Source of the DNA: Balneola sp.
GTDB lineage: Bacteria; Bacteroidota; Rhodothermia; Balneolales; Balneolaceae
NCBI GenBank assembly: GCA_002696035.1
Contig: NZQV01000010.1
Location: 434,001 to 498,000 of the forward strand
Length of the DNA: 64,000 nucleotides
Direction: 5' to 3'
The stretch's first letter is position 1. Each line of letters starts with the position of its first letter. Shown in pieces: positions 16,608 to 25,533 of the stretch. Under the pieces are notes generated by a model. The model was given only the letters and a program-made list of their open reading frames with translations. It had not been told where the DNA came from and ran no database searches. The translations under genes were made by a program, and so were the position numbers.

Positions 16608-17603
16608 TTAGTGATCCTCAATACCACTCAAGATGGTTTTTCTGAGAATAAAACTGATCACAAAAAAAGCCAGTGAAAGTGCCAGATAGCGTTCATAAAG
16701 GTCTTTATAATCTGTATAAATAAGTTCTTCAACCTCGGTCTTTTCCAGCTCATCAATTTCTGCATAGATGTTTTCGAGTTCTTCAGAATCGGTAGCCCGG
16801 AAATAGCGTCCTCCGGTTACTTCAGCTACTCTGGTTAGCATATCCTCATCAATATTAACCTGTACGTTCTGATATCGACGCCCAAAAATGGGGTCCTGGA
16901 TAGGGTAGGGAGCCGTTCCGCGGGTTCCGGCCCCAATGGTATAAATTTTGATGTTATAGGTGGAAGCCAGATCGGCTGCAGTCACCGGATCGATTTCCCC
17001 GGCATTATTTTGTCCATCTGTAAGCAGGATGATCACTTTGCTTTCTGTGTTACTGTCTTTAAGTCGGTTTATAGCTGTTGCAATTCCCATACCAATGGCG
17101 GTTCCGTCTTCAATAATGCCCATCTCTAGTTCATCGATCAGGTTTTTAAGCAGTCGATAATCGAGCGTCGGAGGGACCACAGTGAAGCTTTTCATGGCGA
17201 AAGTAACCAACCCAATTCGGTCCGATTCCCGTTTATCCACAAAGTCTTTAGCTACTTCGCGGGCAGCTTCAAAGCGGTTTGGTTTAAGATCCTCGGCACG
17301 CATAGATGTGGAAAGGTCCAGTACCAGCACGATGTCGATACCTTCTGCGTTCCGTTCTACGGTTGTGAGTCTTTCCTGGGGACGGGCAAGCGCAACTATC
17401 AGAAATGCAATTCCGGCCCACATAAAAGCAGCCTGTAGCCAGTGAAGATGGATTTTCCAATTGCCCGGAAGATCATCCAAAAGGTTTAGGGATGAAAAGG
17501 TGAACGAAGTCTCTTTATTGAAGAAATATTGATAGAGGTAGAGCCCGATTAATGCTGGAAGTAAAGTCAGCGCCCAAAACCATTGTGGATTCGCGAATTC
17601 CAT
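16608..17603 (-). CDS. BatA-like VWA-domain membrane protein
   Basis: The 331-residue protein has two N-terminal membrane segments (about 8-25 and 55-75, the BatA N-terminal domain), a von Willebrand A domain (about 85-285) with an intact MIDAS motif DLSTSMRAED and later TDGQNN, and a C-terminal membrane helix (about 307-325). Proteins of this kind belong to the Bacteroides aerotolerance (Bat) group, which in other species works with MoxR ATPases and DUF58 proteins in envelope stress or maturation. Its start abuts the stop of the upstream BatD-like gene with no gap, so they form an operon. Confidence 0.87.
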   Translation of the reverse strand: MEFANPQWFWALTLLPALIGLYLYQYFFNKETSFTFSSLNLLDDLPGNWKIHLHWLQAAFMWAGIAFLIVALARPQERLTTVERNAEGIDIVLVLDLSTSMRAEDLKPNRFEAAREVAKDFVDKRESDRIGLVTFAMKSFTVVPPTLDYRLLKNLIDELEMGIIEDGTAIGMGIATAINRLKDSNTESKVIILLTDGQNNAGEIDPVTAADLASTYNIKIYTIGAGTRGTAPYPIQDPIFGRRYQNVQVNIDEDMLTRVAEVTGGRYFRATDSEELENIYAEIDELEKTEVEELIYTDYKDLYERYLALSLAFFVISFILRKTILSGIEDH

Positions 17604-18602
17604 CTAAGACTCCTTATTATTTATATGATCAGGTTCAGGTCGGAATTGAGCATCATATTTTGCTCTCAGTCTTCTGATCCGCGCCGAATCCGTTGATTTC
17701 GCACGTTCCAGGAAAGCAATGGCTTCCTCATAAGTCTGCCAGGCATCCTCAAGAGTTGGGGTAAACTTGGCAAATTTCACAAGATCCGCTTTTTTAAGGA
17801 TGATCCGTGTTTTCTCATTCAGGGTGTCATCAATGCCATATGCATCGAGATAACGAAGGAGCTCAGAGGAAGTGGATTCCAGCGCAGGAATGCCGTAAAG
17901 TTCCTCAAAATAAGTTCTTAAAGCATCGCCAATATCACTGTAAAAGACTTTGAAATCTTTAGTAACAGCAAGATCTGATTCTCGTTTTATTTTCTCTAAT
18001 TCGTCTTCTAACGCAACCAGAGGGTTATGGAAAGGTTTGATCTCAGGTGCTTGTTCTGCCTCCGTTTGCTCCTCTTTCTTTCTCAATTTAAACCACCAAT
18101 ACAGAAATCCGCCTAACAAAACTGCAGCTAACACCCAGGGCCACCAGACACGGGTAAATGTGAAATTTGGCTGCATAGGTTTTAGAGTAGTATCTCCCTC
18201 AGCTACTACATTCTTAAAGAAAAGGGTGACAGGGTCAGTTTGCAATGTGATGGAGTCTGTTTCAGCAAAAAGGGTTACTGATAACGGGGGTATGAAAAGA
18301 TCTTCGTTGTCAAAATACTGGAGTTTATAACTGATGCTGTCAGAAAACTCCGATAGCCTAAATTGTTTTCGCTCAATAAGTTCTACCGATGGGGGGAAAG
18401 CGCTGGTATCCGGAAATTGAATAGTTTCATATTCCTGATCGAGCTGTAAGGTGATGGAATAAATGAAAGCATCGCCAACGGAAACAGAGTCTGTATTTAC
18501 TCGTGTTTGCACGGTTTGAGCCGAAAGGGAGCTAAGCCATAAACTTGAAACCAATAAAGCCAGTACGCGTAGAATTCCGGGCTTCAAAATGGTGTTGATC
18601 AT
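17604..18602 (-). CDS. BatD-like / DUF4381-type membrane protein
   Basis: This 332-residue protein has a signal peptide (LVSSLWLSSLSAQ), a short beta-rich periplasmic domain (RVNTDSVSVGDAFIYSITL, similar to the BatD oxygen-tolerance domain), one membrane helix (about 147-167, WWPWVLAAVLLGGFLYWW) and a cytoplasmic helical domain (about 200-315) of the DUF4381 kind. It lies directly upstream of the BatA-like gene. It is much shorter than typical BatD (about 500-600 residues), so it is likely a condensed BatD/DUF4381 fusion. The role is inferred from context. Confidence 0.75.
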   Translation of the reverse strand: MINTILKPGILRVLALLVSSLWLSSLSAQTVQTRVNTDSVSVGDAFIYSITLQLDQEYETIQFPDTSAFPPSVELIERKQFRLSEFSDSISYKLQYFDNEDLFIPPLSVTLFAETDSITLQTDPVTLFFKNVVAEGDTTLKPMQPNFTFTRVWWPWVLAAVLLGGFLYWWFKLRKKEEQTEAEQAPEIKPFHNPLVALEDELEKIKRESDLAVTKDFKVFYSDIGDALRTYFEELYGIPALESTSSELLRYLDAYGIDDTLNEKTRIILKKADLVKFAKFTPTLEDAWQTYEEAIAFLERAKSTDSARIRRLRAKYDAQFRPEPDHINNKES

Positions 18603-18759
18603 TAATAGTTGATATGAATGAAATGTTACCGTTTACGATTGATTGGAAAATAAAACAAAGTGATGTAAATGTTTTACAAAACTCTGACAAAATGTGGTTT
18701 ATGAAAACCGCTTATTAATTCTTATCATTTCTCGGTTACAAAGAATCTACAGGTTATAT

Positions 18760-20052
18760 ATGTCTAAATTTAATATTGCACGGGGAATAGGTGTTTTTCT
18801 GTGTTTTACAATAATATTAACGGCTCTGGCTTTTCAATTTCAAAAAGAGAAACCGGTTCCTGAATTATCTATTTCAAGTGAAAATATGGTCGAGATATCA
18901 GAGGATCTTGACCTCGACAGTTATGGATTTAATCGGTTCAATGTTGAAGTAAATGAGGGGAAAGTCCGGCGAAATGAAAGCTTGTATCTGATCCTTAGAG
19001 ATCTGGATGTGTCACCTCAAAAGATCTATCAGATCAATCAGGCTTCAAAAGGTGTTTTCCAAAGTAATCGGCTAAAGCCGGGGCAAAAGTATTTAACTTA
19101 TACCGGGGAAGAAGGGACAGAACGATTGATCTTGCACACCAATGCGCTTGACTACATTGTGTTTGACTGGAAAGATGACATTGCCATCATAACCGGTAAA
19201 AAAGAGGTGACTACTAAAAGAGCTGAAACAGCAGGTGTTATCACATCCTCACTATACGAGACTTTAATGGATAACGAAGTTTCTACGCTTTTGGGACTTC
19301 GAATGAGTGAGATCTTTGCCTGGCAGATAGATTTTTTCCGCTTATATCCGGGCGATAATTTTAAAGTGATTTACGAGGAACGCTATGTAGATGGCGAGTT
19401 CTTAGGTATTGGTGATATTATAGCAGCAGAATTTACTGTTAAGGATCAAACTTATGATGCCTTCTACTTTGAGAACGAGACTACTGCCGGATTTTATGAC
19501 AGCCAAGGAAATGGAGTTCAGAAAGCATTGCTCAAAGCTCCATTCAAATTTTCTCAAAGGATCAGTTCATCATTTAACAGAAATCGTTTTCATCCCATTC
19601 TAAAGCGTAGAATTCCTCATCAGGGAGTGGATTATGCGGCTCCAATAGGTACGCCGGTATTATCCGTTGGTGATGGGCAGGTGACCGAGGCTCAGTACAG
19701 GGGCGCAAACGGTAATATTGTTAAGATCGAGCATAACGGCACGTATACTACCGCTTATCTACATTTGAATGGGTTCGCTAAAGGGATCAAAGCCGGCACC
19801 AGAGTGCGTCAGGGAGAGGTTATTGGGTATGTAGGTAAAACGGGCCGCGTAACCGGAGTTCATTTGCACTATATGATCTACAAGAACGGCCAGCCCGTAA
19901 ATCCTTTAACGATCGACCTTCCACCTTCAAAAGCATTACAGGGTGACGATCTCCAAAGATTTAAAGGGAAAGTTCAGCGGCTTGAAAAAGAACTTTCGGA
20001 CATTTCTATGGAAGGAGAAGAGACGGTAGCATCCCTTCTGAGTATTGATTAG
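18760..20052 (+). CDS. M23-family peptidoglycan endopeptidase
   Basis: I take ATG 18760 as the start because MSKFNIARGIGVFLCFTII opens a normal membrane anchor; an in-frame GTG at 18694 would add 22 residues without a sensible domain. The 430-residue protein has an N-terminal anchor, a LysM/OapA-like region (NESLYLILRDLDVSPQKIYQ, about 70-130) and a LytM/M23 domain (about 265-410) with zinc ligands His287 and Asp291 in HQGVDY and the HxH motif at 368-370 (HLH). All metal ligands are present, so it should be an active cross-link-cleaving endopeptidase in the periplasm. Its last codons overlap the convergent DUF58 gene by four bases. Confidence 0.93.
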   Translation: MSKFNIARGIGVFLCFTIILTALAFQFQKEKPVPELSISSENMVEISEDLDLDSYGFNRFNVEVNEGKVRRNESLYLILRDLDVSPQKIYQINQASKGVFQSNRLKPGQKYLTYTGEEGTERLILHTNALDYIVFDWKDDIAIITGKKEVTTKRAETAGVITSSLYETLMDNEVSTLLGLRMSEIFAWQIDFFRLYPGDNFKVIYEERYVDGEFLGIGDIIAAEFTVKDQTYDAFYFENETTAGFYDSQGNGVQKALLKAPFKFSQRISSSFNRNRFHPILKRRIPHQGVDYAAPIGTPVLSVGDGQVTEAQYRGANGNIVKIEHNGTYTTAYLHLNGFAKGIKAGTRVRQGEVIGYVGKTGRVTGVHLHYMIYKNGQPVNPLTIDLPPSKALQGDDLQRFKGKVQRLEKELSDISMEGEETVASLLSID

Positions 20053-20924
20053 TATCGATTTACTCTACGCTTGAAGAAGTTCATGAGCGGTTCTACGTAC
20101 GATTCATTTGTTTGCACTTCAACGGCATCGATCTTCATTTTGAGAAGCTTATCCTGAAGTCGGGCCTTTTGCTTCAATCGGCGCATTTTGTAGGCCTTTC
20201 GAACTTTCGAGCTTGAAGTGTCTATCATCTTCCGTTGTCCGGTTTCAGCATCACGAATTTTAACTATCCCCAGGTCAGGTAATTCATCTTCCAGCGGATC
20301 ATTGATCAAAATACTTACCAGATCATGCTTCTGATTGGTGATACGAAGCTGTTTATCGAATTCTTCATCCTGAAAGTCAGAAGCGAGAACAACGATCGCT
20401 CTTCTGTCCAGCAGCCGGTTGATGTAGGAAAGGGCATCTCCAATATCCGTTCCCGTTCCGGTGGGTTCCGTGGTATATAGTTCACGGATAAGCCGCAAGA
20501 CATGCGTTCTTCCTTTCTTGGGGGGAACTACTTTTTCAATATGGTCGCTGAATAGAACAAGGCCCACTTTATCGCTGTTTTTGATAGCACTGAAAGCCAG
20601 AACGGCGCAAAGCTCGATCGCCAGATCCATCTTGCTTTGATTTTGACTCCCAAAAGTACCGCTCTGTGAAATATCGATACAGAGCATCAGTGTTTGCTCG
20701 CGTTCTTCCTCAAATACTTTTATAAAAGGATCTCCGGTCCGGGCAGTCACATTCCAGTCAATTTGCCGGATGTCATCACCGTATGTGTAAGCACGAACTT
20801 CTGAGAATTCCATTCCTCGCCCTTTAAAAGCTGACTGATATTCGCCTCCAAACAAGGTGTTCACGATACCTTTGGTCTGAATTTCAAGCTTTCGAATTTT
20901 TTTGAGGATTTCCTTTGGGATCAT
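20049..20924 (-). CDS. DUF58 domain protein (Bat/MoxR-associated)
   Basis: The 291-residue soluble protein shows the DUF58 signature FSEVRAYTYGDDIRQIDWNV (about 38-57), then TGDPFIKVFEEEREQ, and a degenerate VWA-like fold (LMLCIDISQSGTFG, LSYINRLLDRRAIVVLASDF). DUF58 proteins usually lie between moxR and batD/batA genes. Here it is separated from the BatD/BatA pair by a gene on the other strand, and the MoxR-type gene of this window is 41 kb away. Its stop overlaps that of the M23 peptidase. Confidence 0.9.
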   Translation of the reverse strand: MIPKEILKKIRKLEIQTKGIVNTLFGGEYQSAFKGRGMEFSEVRAYTYGDDIRQIDWNVTARTGDPFIKVFEEEREQTLMLCIDISQSGTFGSQNQSKMDLAIELCAVLAFSAIKNSDKVGLVLFSDHIEKVVPPKKGRTHVLRLIRELYTTEPTGTGTDIGDALSYINRLLDRRAIVVLASDFQDEEFDKQLRITNQKHDLVSILINDPLEDELPDLGIVKIRDAETGQRKMIDTSSSKVRKAYKMRRLKQKARLQDKLLKMKIDAVEVQTNESYVEPLMNFFKRRVNRY

Positions 20925-21081
20925 AGTGTCTGTTTTTGGAGTGAACCGAAGATAAGAAATGGGTCTTTGAATACAGAACCCGAATCATAAATAAAGGAGG
21001 ATTTTCTCTAGTTCTAAAACCAATCGCATAACTTTTTCAGATGTAGAAAAACCATTAAGAAGTGTCAGTTTGGGTTTACAT

Positions 21082-21699
21082 TTATAGATCCATCTTAATT
21101 TCTACAGAATCATACTGTATGCGTTCCCATAGCGGATAGGAAAGAAATAACATCATTACGATCAAACCTATCCAGTACATGCTCCAGGCATAGAACATGT
21201 GGTCATCGAGTACTCCCTTCATGCTAAATAAATTAAAGAAATCGTGGGCTGATTTAGGGAGATTCCCGATCAGCGGTAATCGCCTGGAAACAGCATCGGC
21301 AGCGTAGGCAGAGGATTCTATCCAGGCGAAGGAGGTAAGCAACAATCCCATTTGTGCAGCGATTCGGCTGTAATTCCACCATCCGTAGACAAAGATCAGA
21401 AAAGGCAGAAGGATCTCGAACAAAGTTCCGCCAAGAATTCCGATAAACCGGGATCCCAGAAAACCAAAGAACGTATGACCGGCTTCGTGTACGATCAACA
21501 GGAAATTATCGATAAGAAAAAAGAATGGTGTAAGGAAAAAAGGGTAGTCATAAAGCCAGGCAAATGAGATCTCCCATTTCAGAGCCATCCAGTACTGGTC
21601 GGCCAAAACCCAGCAAAATGGGATGCATATCACCGAAAACCACCACTTCTTTATGTGGGGCATCGCTTTACTGAAGGATTGTTCCAGATTAAAGTTCAA
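21082..21699 (-). CDS. Membrane protein with HEAGH metalloprotease-like motif
   Basis: The 205-residue protein has about five hydrophobic segments and a membrane-embedded HEAGH motif at residues 71-75 (LIVHEAGHTFFGFLG), the HExxH arrangement of M50-type intramembrane zinc proteases. A second metal-ligand motif (NxxPxxxxDG) of classic S2P proteases is not evident, so it may be an M50B-like relative or an inactive homologue. No domain beyond this is recognisable. It is a single gene, divergent from aconitase (start to start about 75 bases), with nothing notable in the 157-base gap before DUF58. Confidence 0.65.
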   Translation of the reverse strand: MNFNLEQSFSKAMPHIKKWWFSVICIPFCWVLADQYWMALKWEISFAWLYDYPFFLTPFFFLIDNFLLIVHEAGHTFFGFLGSRFIGILGGTLFEILLPFLIFVYGWWNYSRIAAQMGLLLTSFAWIESSAYAADAVSRRLPLIGNLPKSAHDFFNLFSMKGVLDDHMFYAWSMYWIGLIVMMLFLSYPLWERIQYDSVEIKMDL

Positions 21700-21773
21700 G
21701 ATAATTGAATCATTTGGGCTTCTATCGAGTTGTAATAGTAGAAATTAAACAGATATCAAACAACAACATAACA

Positions 21774-23735
21774 ATGAGCAAACCACTTAACGTCACTCAG
21801 AAATTAATCAAAGATCACTTAGTTGAAGGAGAAATGACACCCGGTGAAGAGATCGGTCTCAAGATCGATCAGACTCTCACACAGGATGCTACCGGAACAT
21901 TGGTCATGCTGGAGCTGGAAGCCATGGAGCTGGATGATGCTAAAACAGAACTTTCCTGCCAGTATGTGGATCATAATCTTCTTCAAACAGATTTTAAAAA
22001 TCCTGATGATCACGTATTTCTGAAATCTGCAGCTGAGCGTTTTGGAATGTGGTTTAGTAGACCGGGAAATGGGGTAAGTCATCCCATAGAAACAGAGCGA
22101 TTTGCTATTCCCGGGAAAACACTTGCCGGATCTGATAGTCATACACCAGCATCGGGTTGCATGGGAATGTTAGCACTTGGAGCCGGTGGACTTGATGTAG
22201 CTTTTGCGATTGCAGGGGAACCGATGCATATCAAAATGCCGAAAGTTTTAGGGGTTGAATTAAAAGGAAATCTCCCGGACTGGGTGAGCGCCAAGGATGT
22301 TGTACTTGAAATGCTTCGCCGTTATGATGTAGACGGAGCTAATGGGTATGTGATAGAATATTTTGGGGAAGGTCTTAAGAATCTTTCCACTATGGATCGA
22401 CATGTGATCGCTAATATGGGTACAGAAATGGGTGCTACCAGCACTGTTTTTCCTGCTGATGAGGAAATTCATCGTTTTATGACATCTCAGGGCAGAGGGG
22501 ATGAATTTGTAGAATTGGTAGCCGACGAAGGAGCCGAGTATGATAAGTATGAAGAATTGATCCTGGATGATGTAGAGCCGCTGATCGCTCTTCCAAGTAG
22601 CCCCGGTAATGTAGTTCCGGTGCGTGAAGTGGAAGGCAAGTCGATCTATCAGTCTTATGTGGGATCTTCAGCCAATCCGGGCTATCGTGATTTTTGGATG
22701 GCTTCTGAAATAGTGAAGGGAAAAACAGCTCATGATAATGTTTCGTGGGACATCAACCCAACCTCACGGCAGATCATAGAGAATATGGTGAAGAATGATG
22801 TGATGTTTAATCTGGTGCAATCCGGGGCACGTATTCACCAGGCCGGCTGTAATGGATGTATTGGAATGGGACAGGCACCAGCATCCGGGCAAAATAGCCT
22901 CCGGACCGTTCCCCGTAACTTTCCAGACCGATCGGGTACCAAGGAAGATTCCGTGTTCTTAGTGAGTCCTGAGACCGCTGCTGCATCAGCATTGACCGGT
23001 AAGATCACGGATCCACGGGATCTGGAAGAGTTGTATCATATGAAATATCCCAAGTTTGAAGAGCTTAAGAATCTTATTGTGAATACCGAAATGCTAACCG
23101 AACCTGTTCCAATGGAAGAGCGGGGAGAGATCAAAAAAGGGCCAAATATTTCTACTATGCCTGATTTTGGTGAACTTAGTGACTTTGAAGTGCCTGTATT
23201 GCTTAAAATGCCGGATGATATTTCCACAGATGAGATCCTAAGAGCCGGAGCTGAAGTGTTACCTTTCCGAAGTAATATCCCGGAGATCAGTAAATTTACC
23301 CTGGATGTGGTTGATGAAAACTTCCACGATCGCGCACTGGAAGCTAAGGAAGAACATGGCGGGCATATGGTTATTGCCGGCGAGAATTACGCCCAGGGAT
23401 CCAGTCGTGAGCATGCAGCCATAGCCCCTCGGTATTTAGGGCAGCGAGCGGTAATTGCTAAAAGCTATGCCCGAATAGGCTGGCAAAATCTGGTGAACTT
23501 TGGAATACCACCTTTTGAGTTTGCGAATGATGAAGATTACGAAGATATCGATCAGGGAGATATTCTAAGATCTGAAAACATCCGGGCGAGTATCGAAAGT
23601 GGAAATACGGCCAAGCTCATCAATGTAACCAAAGGGAATGAGTATGTAGTTAAACACAACCTGAGCGATCGCCAGCGAGAAGCTGTTCTGGATGGCGGCG
23701 TCATCAACACATTCAAGAAAAAGAAAGCTTCATAA
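21774..23735 (+). CDS. Aconitate hydratase (about 650-residue bacterial type)
   Basis: ATG 21774 is chosen (MSKPLNVTQKLIKDH); an upstream in-frame start at 21705 has no homology. The 653-residue enzyme interconverts citrate and isocitrate. The N-terminal part shows SDSHTPASGCMGMLALGAGG and the swivel domain follows at about 485-640 with GENYAQGSSREHAA. Two cluster ligands are visible as Cys359 and Cys362 in AGCNGCIGMG. At the place of the third ligand, where classic aconitases have GSCTN, this protein reads VGSSAN with Ser299, 60 residues upstream, matching the normal spacing. The gene is monocistronic; a CCGCTCT/AGAGCGG inverted repeat lies downstream at 23758-23800 without a T tract. Confidence 0.9.
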   Translation: MSKPLNVTQKLIKDHLVEGEMTPGEEIGLKIDQTLTQDATGTLVMLELEAMELDDAKTELSCQYVDHNLLQTDFKNPDDHVFLKSAAERFGMWFSRPGNGVSHPIETERFAIPGKTLAGSDSHTPASGCMGMLALGAGGLDVAFAIAGEPMHIKMPKVLGVELKGNLPDWVSAKDVVLEMLRRYDVDGANGYVIEYFGEGLKNLSTMDRHVIANMGTEMGATSTVFPADEEIHRFMTSQGRGDEFVELVADEGAEYDKYEELILDDVEPLIALPSSPGNVVPVREVEGKSIYQSYVGSSANPGYRDFWMASEIVKGKTAHDNVSWDINPTSRQIIENMVKNDVMFNLVQSGARIHQAGCNGCIGMGQAPASGQNSLRTVPRNFPDRSGTKEDSVFLVSPETAAASALTGKITDPRDLEELYHMKYPKFEELKNLIVNTEMLTEPVPMEERGEIKKGPNISTMPDFGELSDFEVPVLLKMPDDISTDEILRAGAEVLPFRSNIPEISKFTLDVVDENFHDRALEAKEEHGGHMVIAGENYAQGSSREHAAIAPRYLGQRAVIAKSYARIGWQNLVNFGIPPFEFANDEDYEDIDQGDILRSENIRASIESGNTAKLINVTKGNEYVVKHNLSDRQREAVLDGGVINTFKKKKAS

Positions 23736-23890
23736 TTTGACCAAGTGATCCGTCTTTCCGCTCTTTGAATAGAACATTATGTTTGAATTTGAGAGAGCGG
23801 GTTGATGGATGTTCTTGGATATAATTTCAACTTTTGCTAGATCTTGAAACGAAGGAAAAATGTGTTATATCTAGCTTCGAAAAGTAGAGG

Positions 23891-24910
23891 TCACTTATTA
23901 AGATCGCTGAATTTGGTTATCCCTTTAGCAAAGTGTTGCCAAATGATACTGAGATCTAACATAGTTTCAGGATCTTCCTGAGCGACTCTTTTCTGCTGAA
24001 GTTCTTTCCGCTTTTGGCTGAGTTTTCCGATATTTCTCAGAAATTGGAAATGAGCCCTTGCTACAGCCCACCATTCTTTGGGCTTTCCGTCGGCGAGTGC
24101 TTTCCATGCAGCAACAATATCAAGCAGAATTCGAAGCGTTAATCGCTTTCGGAGGCTCACTGAGGAGTAATTCTTCCAAAGCATGAATAAGCTATTTCGG
24201 AAATTATAATAGACTTTTCGGGGTGAGCCCATAGGCAGTGAACCACCCCCAAGATGATATACGATGCTGTCAGAAGCATATCCAATTCTATGTCCCTGAT
24301 TTTGAAGGCGCCAGCACAGATCAATTTCTTCCATATGGAATTCAAAGTCTTCATCAAATCCACCTGATTCAACGAACAAATCTTTACGAACGGCTAAAGC
24401 AGCGCCTGATGCCCAAAACAGGTCCCGATCATTTTTGTACTGACCTTCATCTTTTTCAACATCTTCAAAAATGCGTCCGCGGCAGAAAGGATACCCAAAT
24501 TTGTCAATGAATCCACCGCCTGCTCCGGCATATTCGAAGTATTCAGGCTGTTTGTCGCTTAACATTTTGGGTTGAACAGCAGCTGTATTATCATCATTAA
24601 AGGCTTTATTGAGGCCATGGAGCCAGTTATTATCAACGCGCACGTCATTATTCAGGAACAATAAAATTTCTTTCTCAGCAAAGGGAACAGCTCTGTTATT
24701 TCCCCCGCAATACCCGTAGTTTGCATCAAAGGAAGCAATTTTAATGTCAGGATAGTTGGCTTTTACCCATTCTTTAGATCCATCCGTTGAGTTATTATCG
24801 GCAATGATGATCTCGAAATTCGGGTAGATAGTTTCCGTTACAGTTGGCAGATAATTCTTGAGATGGTTGAGCGCGTTCCATGTAACGATGATGATGCTGA
24901 AGCCTTTCAA
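23891..24910 (-). CDS. Family 2 glycosyltransferase
   Basis: The 339-residue GT-A enzyme starts with FSIIIVTWNALNHLKNYLP, has DNNSTDGSKEW and the metal-binding LFLNNDVRVD, and a later EIDLCWRLQNQGHRIGY motif, all typical of rhamnosyl- or related GT2 transferases for surface polysaccharides. It lacks membrane segments. Donor and acceptor cannot be deduced. It is a single gene convergent with aconitase; the gap 23736-23890 contains a GCTAGAT/ATCTAGC inverted repeat but no gene. Confidence 0.9.
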   Translation of the reverse strand: MKGFSIIIVTWNALNHLKNYLPTVTETIYPNFEIIIADNNSTDGSKEWVKANYPDIKIASFDANYGYCGGNNRAVPFAEKEILLFLNNDVRVDNNWLHGLNKAFNDDNTAAVQPKMLSDKQPEYFEYAGAGGGFIDKFGYPFCRGRIFEDVEKDEGQYKNDRDLFWASGAALAVRKDLFVESGGFDEDFEFHMEEIDLCWRLQNQGHRIGYASDSIVYHLGGGSLPMGSPRKVYYNFRNSLFMLWKNYSSVSLRKRLTLRILLDIVAAWKALADGKPKEWWAVARAHFQFLRNIGKLSQKRKELQQKRVAQEDPETMLDLSIIWQHFAKGITKFSDLNK

Positions 24911-25013
24911 TGAATGAATAAAATTTTAGGAATGTTAAAGATTTAGTGGAACAAGATAACGTAAAGCAGTTTCTTGTTTCTTTTTGTTGGAGAAGTAAGA
25001 TGATACAAAAAGT

Positions 25014-25529
25014 ATGATCAAAATAGGGCTCATTTCAGACACACATAATTACCTGGATCCACAGGTGTTGGAGTTTTTTGAAAACTGCGACGAAATTTGG
25101 CATGCCGGTGATTTTGGGACCATTGAGGTCGCCGATCAACTTCGGGAAATTGCCCCCGTTATTGGCGTGTATGGCAATATTGATGGACAGGATATCCGCT
25201 CTGAATATCCGTTGCACCAGCATTTTGAGCGCGATGGCATCAAGATTTGGATGACACATATTGGGGGCATCCCTGGACGTTACTGTTTACCGATACGGCA
25301 GGAGATGGATGCTAATCCCCCGGATATTTTTGTTTGCGGCCATTCTCATATCCTTCGCATTGCCCGCGATCAGGATCACAATAAAATGCTATATATGAAC
25401 CCCGGAGCAGCCGGCAGACAAGGCTTTCAACAACAGCGAACTATTGTTCGGTTTGAGATCGTGGAGGGTAAGATCCACAATGTTGAAGTTATCAACCTGG
25501 ATGTAGAGCAGGAAGAAGCCGCCGAGTAA
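25014..25529 (+). CDS. YfcE/MJ0936-family metallophosphoesterase
   Basis: The 171-residue cytoplasmic phosphoesterase has all motifs of the calcineurin-like YfcE family: ISDTHNY (7-13), HAGDFG, YGNIDG, and GHSH near 110. Family members hydrolyse phosphodiesters of unknown physiological identity with two metal ions. The C-terminal NPGAAGRQG motif is also characteristic. It is convergent with crtI, four bases apart. Confidence 0.92.
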   Translation: MIKIGLISDTHNYLDPQVLEFFENCDEIWHAGDFGTIEVADQLREIAPVIGVYGNIDGQDIRSEYPLHQHFERDGIKIWMTHIGGIPGRYCLPIRQEMDANPPDIFVCGHSHILRIARDQDHNKMLYMNPGAAGRQGFQQQRTIVRFEIVEGKIHNVEVINLDVEQEEAAE

Positions 25530-25533
25530 TTCA

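Noticed and set aside
21705-21773. N-terminal extension of aconitase
   Set aside because: The added residues have no similarity to the family, and ATG 21774 fits it exactly.
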